Source: Emmonsiellopsis sp. PD_33 (lineage: Eukaryota; Ascomycota; Eurotiomycetes; Onygenales; Ajellomycetaceae). From it: 64,000 nucleotides of DNA. A program made the position numbers and the translations under genes. The notes below the pieces were generated by a model. The model was not told the DNA's origin. It saw nothing but the letters and a program-made list of their open reading frames with translations, and searched no databases. This document shows positions 1 to 10,416 of this stretch, piece after piece (position 1 is the stretch's first letter; each line of letters begins with the position of its first letter). Where the stretch lies: assembly GCA_032988165.1 (NCBI GenBank), contig JANTQF010000090.1, forward strand, positions 55,242 to 119,241, given 5' to 3'.

Positions 1-480
1 TTATTAGATTTAGAGTACTCTCTGCCTGGTGTTAGACCTATTAAGTGTCATGGTGATAGCACCCATTTTGAATGATATTAAATAATAAATCTGATCTCTT
101 TTGATCCCTAATTAGATAACTCTGATATAAGTACTCTATATTTAGACCTTTAATATCAGCATTCTCATTCTACTGTGGCATATCACTAATAAATAATAAG
201 TAGGAAGAAACAATCTAAATAGTATTATCATCAATGTTAATCAGAATGCCCTCATCATTTAACTGTAGGAATTCAGGGGATAAGACTCTAATAGTATCTA
301 GAAAGTTTATATCATATGAATTAAATGTCATTATGGATAAGTTATTATACTTCTTGCATTCAGCTGCACTCAGAGCTGAGATCCAGTATATATTCATTAA
401 ACTCTGATACATGTTCTGATAGAGGCTAAATCTATCAATAAAAAGCTAATAAGAAAGGAATAATACTTTCTACTCTTCAG
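1..480 (-). pseudogene. Remnant of a large DDE transposase (Plavaka/CACTA-like), window edge
   Basis: Reading minus from about 480 to 1 in one frame gives a protein broken by a few TAG/TAA codons. It includes the strings LYQNMYQSLMNIYWI, ISALSAAECKK and, after a stop, ISDMPQ followed about 40 residues later by a decayed YHHD. In my memory of the large fungal transposases usually named Plavaka or Tnp2-like, the order is DGFGLYRNMYRSLMG, then GDMPQQ, then a Cys-containing stretch and GRYHH. The match in order and spacing is the basis for the call. The frame carries several stops and runs off the left end, so it is a fragment of a dead element. Family placement is from memory, not from a search. 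Confidence 0.45.
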
Positions 481-3400
481 TAAAGATATTTTTCAAGAAC
501 TTTCTTTTATGAACTATAATCTCTAGCTCTCTATGTATTGGTGTTAATCTGCAGTATAGCTAAGTAGTAGCTAAAGTTAAATGAAGAACCCTCTGAAGGA
601 AAAAATCAGAAATGAAATTCTCAGTTAGAAAGATGTTATTAATTTCATTAAAGATATAATTAATAAAGATGTAGGCTCTAGATAGAACAGAGCTTACTAG
701 AATGATATTTAATATATTACTCTCAACTAAAATTACCTTATATTAATAGAAAAGTAGATGAGGACTCTAAAAATTAGGTCCTTCTACATTTAGAGTTGAG
801 TACTGTATGGTAGATTGAATCTACAAAATAGTCCTATTAAAATATGAGGATGTCTTCTGTCTATCCTTTCTAATAAACTGCACTTTACTCATATAATTAA
901 AGTTAATCTTATCTGATTATCTGCATGAATATTTATTATTTTCACACTAATACTATATGAAATTGGAGGGGAAAATTAGTTTACTGATAGAAGGATACAA
1001 GGCAAATTCTCTGGAGCAGTATTTAATTGAGCTTTCCCAGCTATGTAAGTACTATAGTTCTATAGAGGAGTTGACAACTTCTACCATCCTGATGTGCATG
1101 TGCTGTTGAAACCTCTAGGACTTAACAAGCCTTAATATCAATAAGATTATATCTTGAAAGTATAAGGACATTAATATATGATTAGTAAGGTATTTTTCAG
1201 CATGAGAGAATATTAGCATCTGATCTAGAGAAATAATCAGAATCTATATGTAATGTAGTGAAAGAATTAGGAACTACATCCTACATTTCTTTTTTAGATT
1301 TAATAGTTCATTGAGGAGATTATGAATTGAAGTGATATCCTTCAGAGTCTGGAAAATCTATAGTAATGACTAATATAACTCTTAAGATATTCCAGTAGAC
1401 TCTATTCATAAAGTAAAAGCTATTATAAAAGGATCCATACAATTCTTATTCTATTTATGAACAAGAAGCTCTGCAGGGTTATTAACTATGTAAATATAAT
1501 TAACTTTACTATTAATGTGTGATGAGATTATTAGATTATTATCTTAAATAATTGAATTAGAGGAATTAACCTCTTGGACCTCAGAGTTTCTGGCCTCTTA
1601 GGCCCCCAGAGGATGTTTGGATGTGACATTAATATTATTCATTTTATCTTCCTTAATCTCAGTATAATGATCCATATTATTATTAATATTATCATTCATG
1701 ATATATTCATCATCAGCTAATTTACAAGCTGCCTAGATGATGTTTAGAAGCCAATATATCATATTTACTTCCTCATTTAATTTATAGAGCTCATTGTTAA
1801 AGTATGTAGCATCCCCATCATCATTATTTTTAGTAGGCTGATTAGGTTGATTTGTTGCCTAATTTTCTAAGTTAAAAAATTAAGTAAATAATTGAATTAG
1901 AATATAAATATATATCTCTACATTGCCTGATATGAGCTCTGACATAAAATTCTAAGATCTCATATTATAATCAAATGTTAGATCATTTATATCAGTATTG
2001 ATGTAGTTTTTAAAGGTATTTTGTGATGATTTTAAATATTAGCCTTTTGAAGCTGGGCACTTATTTGCTCCATGAAGGGTGTGTTTTCTAAGATGATGAA
2101 GGCTGTAAATGACTATATTACAGGTTAGATTTTTTTAGAGGGAAAAGTGAGAAAATTAGAAAAGAAATATAAATATAATAACTCTAAAAAAAGAAATGAG
2201 GCTAAATACATACTAAATATACCTCTAAAAATAGGGATCTTAAGTTACATTATCTGATAGAACTATAAACTTTAATCTTTTTTATTTTCTTTTATTATCT
2301 GTAGGTTTCCTTCTCCATTAGATATAATTTCATTTTCATATTATTATCTGGCCTACCCACTACCCAGTCATGTCTGCTATTAACTCTTTTAATTTGAAAT
2401 TGAGTAGTATGGTTAGTTTCTATTCTATAAATAAGAACTTTATGAATATATTACTAACTAGAAGTAGCTTGATGGCTAGAGAGATGAGCTTTTTTCTGTA
2501 GACTCTACATTTACTAGAAGTAGTAGCATATCAATAGAAAGTTAGAATTATATGAGTAATATATCCTCTAATTCTAATGAACAGTACAATCAGATTATAT
2601 TGAGATTTTATAAGTAGATAAATCACATATGAGAGAGGAATCTTTAGTAGTAGATAAGATGATCATATCTTCTTACATTCTCTAGAAAAGTGGATGAACT
2701 GATATTATAGATATTTTGAGGTTATAGTTGTGAATTGTATATATAGACTGCAGTATGAAATGACATACTTGATAATTTTTAAATGTGAAAATGCAAGACA
2801 TTTGACTATATGAAGGTAAGAGTTAACCTAGATACCCAGTGGAATCCAACTAAAAACCCAGCTGAAGTTAGCTATAGGTTAAGATAAATTTAGAGAGGAT
2901 TGATGGAGATTTAATGATAGATGAAGAAATATAAAATATAAGTTAATTAATAATTTTAGGAGAACATCATTATAATGAGTATGGAAATGGATTTTAGAGA
3001 TAATGGCTCTGAATACTAACCTGATTATTAACTATAAAGATTAATAATCAGCCATTTCATATATAGAGTGTTTGGCAGGGTCACTAATAGGGATTCAGAG
3101 TGCTTATAATCAGTTAATAAAGCTCTGACTTGAATTAAATAGAAAATATTATAGTGCTGGGCTGTGTAGTTAACACTATCTATAGATATTCTAAAGTTAG
3201 AATAAACTACTAACCTATTGATTTTATCATAGAAATATGTTTGGTAGGAAAAAGAGCTGAATAAAGCCAGTCATTTAGAATGTAACATATATAACTACAC
3301 TGATGAGAAGGGTATCTTTCAGTATTTCTTTTAGAGGTTCACTTTGGATAAGTTTTATTAGATGTTCTATTAGACTGAGCTGATTCTGAACTATGAACAG

Positions 3401-4689
3401 TCTGATTTCATAAGATAATAATATATTAAATGTATGTGTTGACACCTGCAATCCTGGAGATCAATGGCTTATACCTCACCTAGAAATATATGTGAATCTT
3501 GCTACCCAGATTAAGTTGTGGGATGATCTAGTTGAAAGGGATGAAAATAGATATATTCAAATTAGAGTATGAGATGAAGTTATTAATTTTTAGAACTATA
3601 TAGCCTCTATGGAATAATACAGTGGTATAAGTCAGAGAAACTTTGTAGAGCTAATTACCCATTGAAAACCTGAAAAGAAATGAAAGTTCAATTCTAAAGT
3701 TAAGAAGACTGTGAAGAAGAAGATATACTTTATCCTTATCTCAGAACAGATAGGATCTATAGCTTTATAAGGTATAATCTATAACTTTAGATGTGGGATA
3801 TGGATTGGTAGCACTGAGTGCATTTTTGGAGCATATTTCTTATATGAAAATCAGGATAAAATGAATTGCTGGTTGCAGAGCTGAATGTATTAGATAGAGA
3901 ATAAAGAATTTAATGATTTTATTATGAAGAAGATAATTCTAATGCATGGTTAAAGAGAATGTATGAGTAGGAATTTTCAACTGAGTAATTATATATTCAT
4001 TTTGGATTGCTTTCTATATATCTTCCACATAGTATTAGTTTAATTTGAGTATATTTACTACTACTAGATAGTAAAATAAAGTATTTATAAAGCATTCCCA
4101 ATATCTATCTCAATGATATGATGGAAGATGTGGGAAATTACTGTACTTACTCTTTATTATTAGTATGTACTTGCTTCATAGATCTATATATATATATTTT
4201 AGAGCTATTAGTAGCTAATTTGCATGTATATTCTGAAAATGGTGAGGATCCATATCATATATTATCTTAAAAAATATCAGTATGAGTTTATTTCATAGTT
4301 GTATTTGAGTTGGCTGGTTCAGTATATAGAAAATAAAAAGAGATGATGTTGATTTTAGAGATGAATGAAAAGTGAGTAAATAAAGTAATATATTAATTAT
4401 TAGATAGGGTAATCAGATGATATCTAATTCATTATAAAATGTCTATCTTTTCCTCTTCCTCTTTCTCTTCCTCTTTCTTCTTTAAATATGCAGTCAGAAC
4501 TCTGATTTTACATCTATTCCTCTCTTCTCTGCTGATATAGATATCCTCTTCCTCTCTCTTACTTTGAAATATCAAGTAAGTAGTTATTATACTTGAAGAA
4601 GCTTGAAATTTCAGAGATATGAGAACTAATAACTCCTTTAGAATGCCTTGAATAAAAGCTATCTCTACCTTCACTATTCCTTACAAGAT

Positions 4690-5260
4690 CTAGAGCAATA
4701 AAACTAATTCTGAACTAGAGGAGAATTCTGAAGCTGCTGAGATCCAGAAAGTCTCTATATATTATTATTATATGATGGATTATGTTTATTCTAAGAATCT
4801 TAATCAGCTCTGTAATAAGCTCTCTAAGAGTAAGAATGCCTGCAGTAATTATGTATGAGATAAAAAAATGTGCACTAAGGTCTCTATGAAAATGTTGGAG
4901 CAGATTGGAAATAAATAGATCTTACATAATAATTATTTTAATGCCTTAAATCTCTTTATTAAGTCTATCCATGCTAAGAATGTTAATGATCATATAGATA
5001 CTATAAAGATGGAGTTAATGAAGCTTATTAAAAAGAAGTCTAAAGTTAAAAAGAAGTCTACTATAGGTAGAGGGGGCTTAATTGCCAGTAATGTTAAGAG
5101 TAGCTAGATAGAATTTGAAAAGATTACTGTGCTGTAGAAGATTACCTTTAAATTTAAATAGTAGTGGGAAATTAAGGAAGTACAACTCTAGTAGATGGCT
5201 AATTTGATTGAGGTGGTTAAAATATGTGGACTCATTTAATTATTATATTAATATAGCTAA
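4690..5260 (+). pseudogene. Decayed lysine-rich reading frame, unassigned
   Basis: One plus frame stays readable over about 570 bases with only a handful of TAG/TGA interruptions. It is rich in Lys, Asn and Ile and contains IKKKSKVKKKSTIGRGG, a basic stretch like those at the C-terminal ends of some fungal transposases. No catalytic motif is visible and I do not recognise the family. It lies inside the CpG-free island and is most simply part of another dead transposon. A similar broken but readable plus frame lies at about 3560-4340. Confidence 0.3.
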
Positions 5261-5894
5261 TAAATTATGAAATAAGATGTGGGTAAAAATCTGAGCACTA
5301 TCAGACTTGAAATTCAGAACTTGGAAGATGGGGTCTGTGGCCTGAATGTATAGATATAGTATTACTCAAGCTTAATGTATTTTATAAATTCTATATGAAT
5401 AATCCTATACTAACTAATATCTTATTTATATAGGTAAAATGGAAGATAAGTGTGAAAAGTGAGATGAAGTTATTTAGCTTAAAGTGTTGCTCTCCCTCTA
5501 CTCACTATAATACTCTGATTAAGAGTTTCAATGAATTTAATGCTGATATAAGTTGAAGCCTCTCTCTCCCTATAATAGTACTAAAGATAGAAGACTATTA
5601 TGAATGTGCTTATTTAGTGCCTGCTCTCCCTATCCACTCCAATAAATCTAATAATGAGATGACTGGAGGGGAGGCACAGTTAGTTCTAAAGATTGAAGAA
5701 AAGAATAAAGATGCTATAAAGAGGGTAAGTAGTAAATTCTTTTAAATTTTTTAAGTTTAAATATGAGGTTTGATTTCTTTTTCTTTTTTCTAGATAGATA
5801 GATAGAGATAATACAATGAATGGATGTTCTTTTTAATTATTTTTCTATTCTAAAAATGAAAATATAATGAAATATTAAAGTTTTACCCCAGAGA

Positions 5895-6490
5895 TGAGTA
5901 TATACACAGTAAATTCAATGCTCTATAATTATATTATGATTCTGATGTATAAAATGATAGCAGAACAGTGTAATAATTAGCCTTCATTATAATTTACTCT
6001 CTAATATATTTACTAGAGTATTGTGCTAGATGAATTATTAATAAAATATTAATATTATATTTTGAAGAATAGTGAGTATACTGTTAAATTGAGGTTTACT
6101 ATCATATCATTACTCTGACATATAGAATGATAGCAGGACAGTGTGGTAATTAACCTTCATTATAATTTGCTCTCTGATATATTTACTAGAGCATTATGCT
6201 AGATGAATTATTAATGAAATATTAACATTATATTTCAGAGAATAGTAAGTATACTATTAAATTGAGGTTTACTAGCATATCATTACTCTAATATGTAGAA
6301 TGATAGTAGAATGAGATGATAGTAGTCTATAATTTTATAAAATAATTACATATTGTTAAAATCCTTCATAATTTTAATATATATAGGTCAAAAGCTTTAA
6401 CATAAATGAAATATTAATATTAGATTTTGGAGAATGGTGATTCCACAGTAAAATCCACTTTCCATGGTAATATGATGGCTCTGATTTGTG
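5895..6490. repeat. 173-bp tandem repeat, about three degenerate copies
   Basis: The heptamer ATGATAG recurs at 5954, 6127 and 6300, exactly 173 bases apart, and the sequence between these points is closely similar in both intervals, for example in TTCATTATAATTT and GCTAGATGAATTATTAAT. A more diverged partial copy follows to about 6490, where a GAAATATTAATATTA block and a GAGAATGGTGA block recur, and a partial copy precedes from about 5895. Most differences between copies are transitions, as expected for CpG/CpA decay. It may be the subterminal array of the neighbouring dead transposon. Confidence 0.75.
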
Positions 6491-6670
6491 TAATGGCATT
6501 GGAGCTGTTGGAGCACCATTCTGGTGGACCATGAAAATCCAGTATGGGTATCTTGTACAATAGTTATATATACAAAGAGTTGGAAACATGTATATATATC
6601 AAAAAAGGGCTGAGAAAGATATATATGTACTGGGTATGTCTTTTTTCATTTCATCTTTCGCGCACCAGAC

Positions 6671-8759
6671 TTACTCCTCCCCAAGAATCTCCGCAGCCGC
6701 CTTCTCACTAATCATATAGATGGGCACGGCAATATAGAAGCCAGGAATCTTAGGGAAAACAGACGCATCGACAACGCGCAGACCCTCGACACCGCGCACG
6801 CGGAACTTGGAATCCAGCACTGCCATGGGGTCATCGTCGGCTCCAATGGGCGCAGTGCAGGACGCATGGTGTCCCCACGCCTCCTTCTTGATGAAATCCT
6901 TCATCGCCTCCGTGGTGTTGACGGTGTCAGTACCGGGCCACACCTCCTTGAAGCTGCCTTGGATAGGGATCACGTTCTTGAAGATCTCGCGGGAGAAATC
7001 CATCGCCTCAACCACGGCCTGCAGATCCTTCTCGTCGGCGCCGTCTTCGGTGTTGCCAGCGTCGAACGAGTTAAAGTTGATCAGAGGCATATCACGGGGA
7101 TCGGCGGAGCGCAAAGTCACGCTTCCCTTGTTGTTGCGGCTGTGTGCCTTGAGAGTGATCCAGGTCCAGTGGCGAGCGTCCTTGAGGCCTTCGGCAGAGT
7201 AACCGGGGTAGTAGCCGGGGAACCAGGCGGGGGCACCAGAGATAAGGAGATCGGGGTCACCAGCGGCGGCGGAAGAGTGCTTGACGATGGCGATGGCGAT
7301 ACCGTTGGTGGTGTAGGTACCCTTTCCAATAGGGAGCTTCTGGTATTGCTCGAGACATGGGTCAGGGTCGGTGGTCAAGAAGGTACATTTTTTGGTAATG
7401 GGGAAGTCAGTCTCGGTCTCGCCGACGAGGCCGGTTTCATAACGATCCTGAAGGTTGGTGCCGACACCGGGGAGATCGACGAGGACGTCGATGCCGAATT
7501 CCTGGAGCTCTTCCTTGGGGCCGATACCGCTGAGTTTCAGGAGCTGGGGAGTGTTGAAAGCACCGGCGGCGAGGATGACCTCCTTGGTAGCCGTGACGCT
7601 GCCTTTCGTTCCTTCGGGGGCGCTGTCAGTGCGTGGATCAGCTCTGTACAGGCTCTGGCCCTTCAGGAAGTCGACGCCAATGGCCTTGGGGACTGGGCCC
7701 GACGTGTCGAACTTGACGTTGGTGACAAGGGTGGTCAGCGCAATGTCCAGATGATACTTGCGGGAACCGTCGTCGTTGAGTTCGTTGGCGGTGTCGAGGA
7801 TGAATTCGCGGGGTCCATTGCGCTTAAACTCAGGGACGTTGATAGCAAGGGGAACCTGATACAGACCCTCGGACTGGTCACGGATCGGGGAGTCGACGTT
7901 GATATCACGGAGCAAGACTTCCGCCAAGCCGGTGACGGTAGTGATGACCTTGCTGATGCTCTTGCCCATCGCGGTACCAGCAGCAATGATGAGGGATAGA
8001 AGCTTGAGATCCTGGAGGACCAGAGTCAAGTCCGTCAAGCTGGTCTCGAGCCAGCCGTCGAAACCATGGCCGATAAGACCGTTGGGAAGATATCGGGCCC
8101 GTTCAAGCTTCTTGAAAAACTTGCGCATGTTATCCGGAGCCCATGACTCGTCACCAGTGATTGTCTGGATGTTAAGCCAATCGCTCTCATGAGGGTAGAT
8201 AGTGATCAAGGCGTTGTGCGCAGAGCAACCACCAAGCGTTCCCGCGCGTGGGTACAAGATTCCCAAAGGCTCAGCATCAGCAGGTGGGTTGTCTCCAACG
8301 TACACATCACCATCACTCTTCCGGTAGGTGAACTTGGAGTCCTTCTTTGCGCGTTCGAGGTCGTCGTAATGGTTGACCCAATAGTCCCAGCGCATGGGCT
8401 CATACTCGGTCGAATGCAAATGGAGGGCTGGCGTCTGGTAGACAGTAGCGTTACCCTGATCATCTCCGGCATCGATCAAGAGCACGCTGTGTCCTGCGCG
8501 AGCAAGTCTGGCTGCCAGAGGGCCACCACCAGGGCCAGAGCCGACAATGACATATTCATATTCACCTGTGGTGTTGTCGGCCTGGCGTTTCGCGCCACCG
8601 TGGAGGTAGTGATGATGGCTTCCTTGATGGACGCTGTCAAAGGTTCTCAGTACATCTGGTCGAAATTAAGAGCTCCTTATAGATCTTGGCTACTCACGTC
8701 GCAGCTAGGGCGTCACCGGCAACGAGGGCCAGCAACCCCAGACCCTGTCGGAACAGCAT
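6671..8759 (-). CDS. Secreted GMC-family FAD oxidoreductase
   Basis: This is a flavin-dependent alcohol/sugar oxidase or dehydrogenase of the glucose-methanol-choline family; its substrate cannot be told. Two exons are proposed, 8759-8698 and 8645-6671, with donor GTGAGT and acceptor CTGAG in phase, giving 678 residues. The first exon supplies a signal peptide (about residues 1-20) and a Lys-Arg pair follows at 40-41. The FAD-binding motif VGSGPGGGPLAA starts near residue 57, and the second family signature GAFNTPQLLKLSGIGP is present. The C-terminal domain has the usual HHAS pair (613-614) and ends at VPIYMISEKAA. The second active-site position, usually His or Asn after PG, reads PGFYIAV. 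The short first exon is missed by simple frame scanning. The gene lies between two transposon islands. Confidence 0.9.
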
Positions 8760-10199
8760 ATTATCCCAGGAGGATTCCCGTTTTCGAAGATATTATGCCA
8801 AAACTACCACTGGCAGCAAACAGAGGAAAGCTAGGGCTCAGAAATGCCCGAGAAGGAGTGATCGGACAGCTGAGAAACAGAGAAACAAAACAACGAAAAC
8901 AAAAAATGATTGACGAGGAAAGTATGACTATGAAGCTGCCAAGGATTCCCCTATATATCCGTATCAACACTATCCTCCCCCGGGGGAAATTGTCAGAGTG
9001 TCCGGGGGCCCCCGTGGAGTTGCGCTAAAGCAGCTCTCCCAGCCGCTCCGGCGCTGCGTAATATCCGCTCCTCCATGGATGGATGTTGGAAAGAGGAGCC
9101 GCCGTGAGCTCTGGAGCTGACTCCATCGCAAGCTCTTGTTCGTGTGGCAATCACCTCTCTCACATGAAAGCCTGGTGTTGAACAAGTCCCTCCGCGTCTA
9201 TGGGATCTGAAGTATGGTTCTACCCCATGCTCATCAATAGTGCAAAGTCCTCCTCAGTACCGAAGTCCACTGTCTTGGAAGCATTTCAGAGTTTCGCTTC
9301 GAAGAAGGTTTTTAACTAACAGGCCTTGGTGGATGGACATCAGATTCCAAGAAAATAGCAACAGAAAGCCAAAAACCGGCGGATGTCAAATGGGTGGATG
9401 AAGTTCAGATGGATTGACGACGGATCATGGTGGTCTCCAACAAATCCCCTGAAGATCGCGCGCGCAACCCCTGCAAACGGTGTCCCGCTTTTCTGGGATT
9501 GGGGCGCATAGCCCAGAGCTAATATAGTTAGCACAGCCGAGGATTACGAGAGATTTTATTATTGGAGAGTTGTGTCAGCCATGGCGTCCAATTCCCCCAG
9601 GATTTACCTGGTTTGACAGAAAGCTTGACACCAAAGTTGGGGAATGTCGAACCTGTCAGCACTTATCAGGAACCGAAAGTTCTCTGACGAGCTCGCAACA
9701 TGTGAATCGACGCCGAAATCACCTCTTTCCAATTGCTGAATCCGATGGACCTTTCCGGCTCTGATCTGCCTTTTTAGCCGACGTTCGACAGTGGACAGTG
9801 GACACTTTGATATGAGAAGCTAGTTTTTAGTCGAGAGCTTTGCCAAATAACGAACTTTGCCGATCGTTCGGTCTTTGACCCAAGTGGTCTCGGAAATAGT
9901 ATGACGACCCACTCACTGCAATCCGCATGAATAATAACAGGCTTGAACAGCCCACAGAAGAAAGTTTCTGGAATCCTGGGAACGAAGCTCGACTCAGAAA
10001 GCCCTGCTGATTCCAACGACTTCTTACCCACCAAAATAACATTTCGCGTGTTCAGCAATCGACATGATTTGCATGAATACGCCTCTTCGATTTGATCAAA
10101 AAAACAAATATCGGCACGAAATGAGGAGCCGTAAAAAGGGTGGCAGCGCCACTGCAGATCGAGCTTGGTGTTGTAACTTGTCTGGGCTCTCATCCCCCC
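8760..10199. other. Intergenic, upstream of the GMC gene
   Basis: This stretch has normal base composition with CG dinucleotides and should hold the promoter of the GMC oxidoreductase. A 139-codon frame at 9774-10193 (minus) shows no recognisable motif, no splice-consistent extension and an odd composition, so I do not call it a gene. Nothing else is supported. It ends where the inverted repeat of the Mutator-like element begins. Confidence 0.6.
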
Positions 10200-10296
10200 T
10201 GTGAGCGTGTGATAATGACTGGGATGACTTCACTAATGACCGGGATTAAAAAACAACTAAGTTGAAAAAAGTATAGCATAAACACAGGGTTACATA
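10200..10296 (+). repeat. Left terminal inverted repeat of the MULE
   Basis: Ninety-seven bases match the reverse complement of 13393-13489 with only a few differences, mostly transitions. One is CCGG on this side against the equivalent of CTGG on the other, a C-to-T change at a CpG. The repeat carries GTGATAATGACTGGGATGAC near its outer end. Confidence 0.85.
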
Positions 10297-10416
10297 CAAA
10301 ATAACATGTGGAACCATGGTTTAAAATGTGCTAACTCCTAACCCCACTTTTTAATTACAAAATTAATCAAACTGAGAATAATGAAATAGATCATCAAATT
10401 CCCCCTCCTCCCCCTC

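Larger units (their letters stand above)
1..6658. repeat. AT-rich, CpG-free repeat island (decayed transposons)
   Basis: The whole stretch is strongly AT-rich, and I found no CG dinucleotide until 6659-6660, whereas the neighbouring genes have CG in almost every line. All long reading frames are broken by TAA, TAG and TGA, the codons expected when CAA, CAG and CGA lose C to T. This fits repeat-induced point mutation or methylation-driven decay of transposons, as described for repeats in Onygenales. It contains a decayed transposase at the left edge (minus strand), further decayed frames, for example about 3560-4340 and 4690-5260 on plus, and a tandem repeat at 5895-6490. I found no live gene. 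The left boundary lies outside the window; the right one is within about 15 bases of the stop codon of the GMC oxidoreductase gene. Confidence 0.85.

Noticed and set aside
6866..7999. A 377-codon plus-strand frame opposite the GMC gene
   Set aside because: It is the antisense shadow of a high-GC coding sequence; the minus strand carries the clear GMC domains.
9774..10193. A 139-codon minus frame between the GMC gene and the MULE
   Set aside because: No motif, no splice-consistent context and odd composition; most likely chance.
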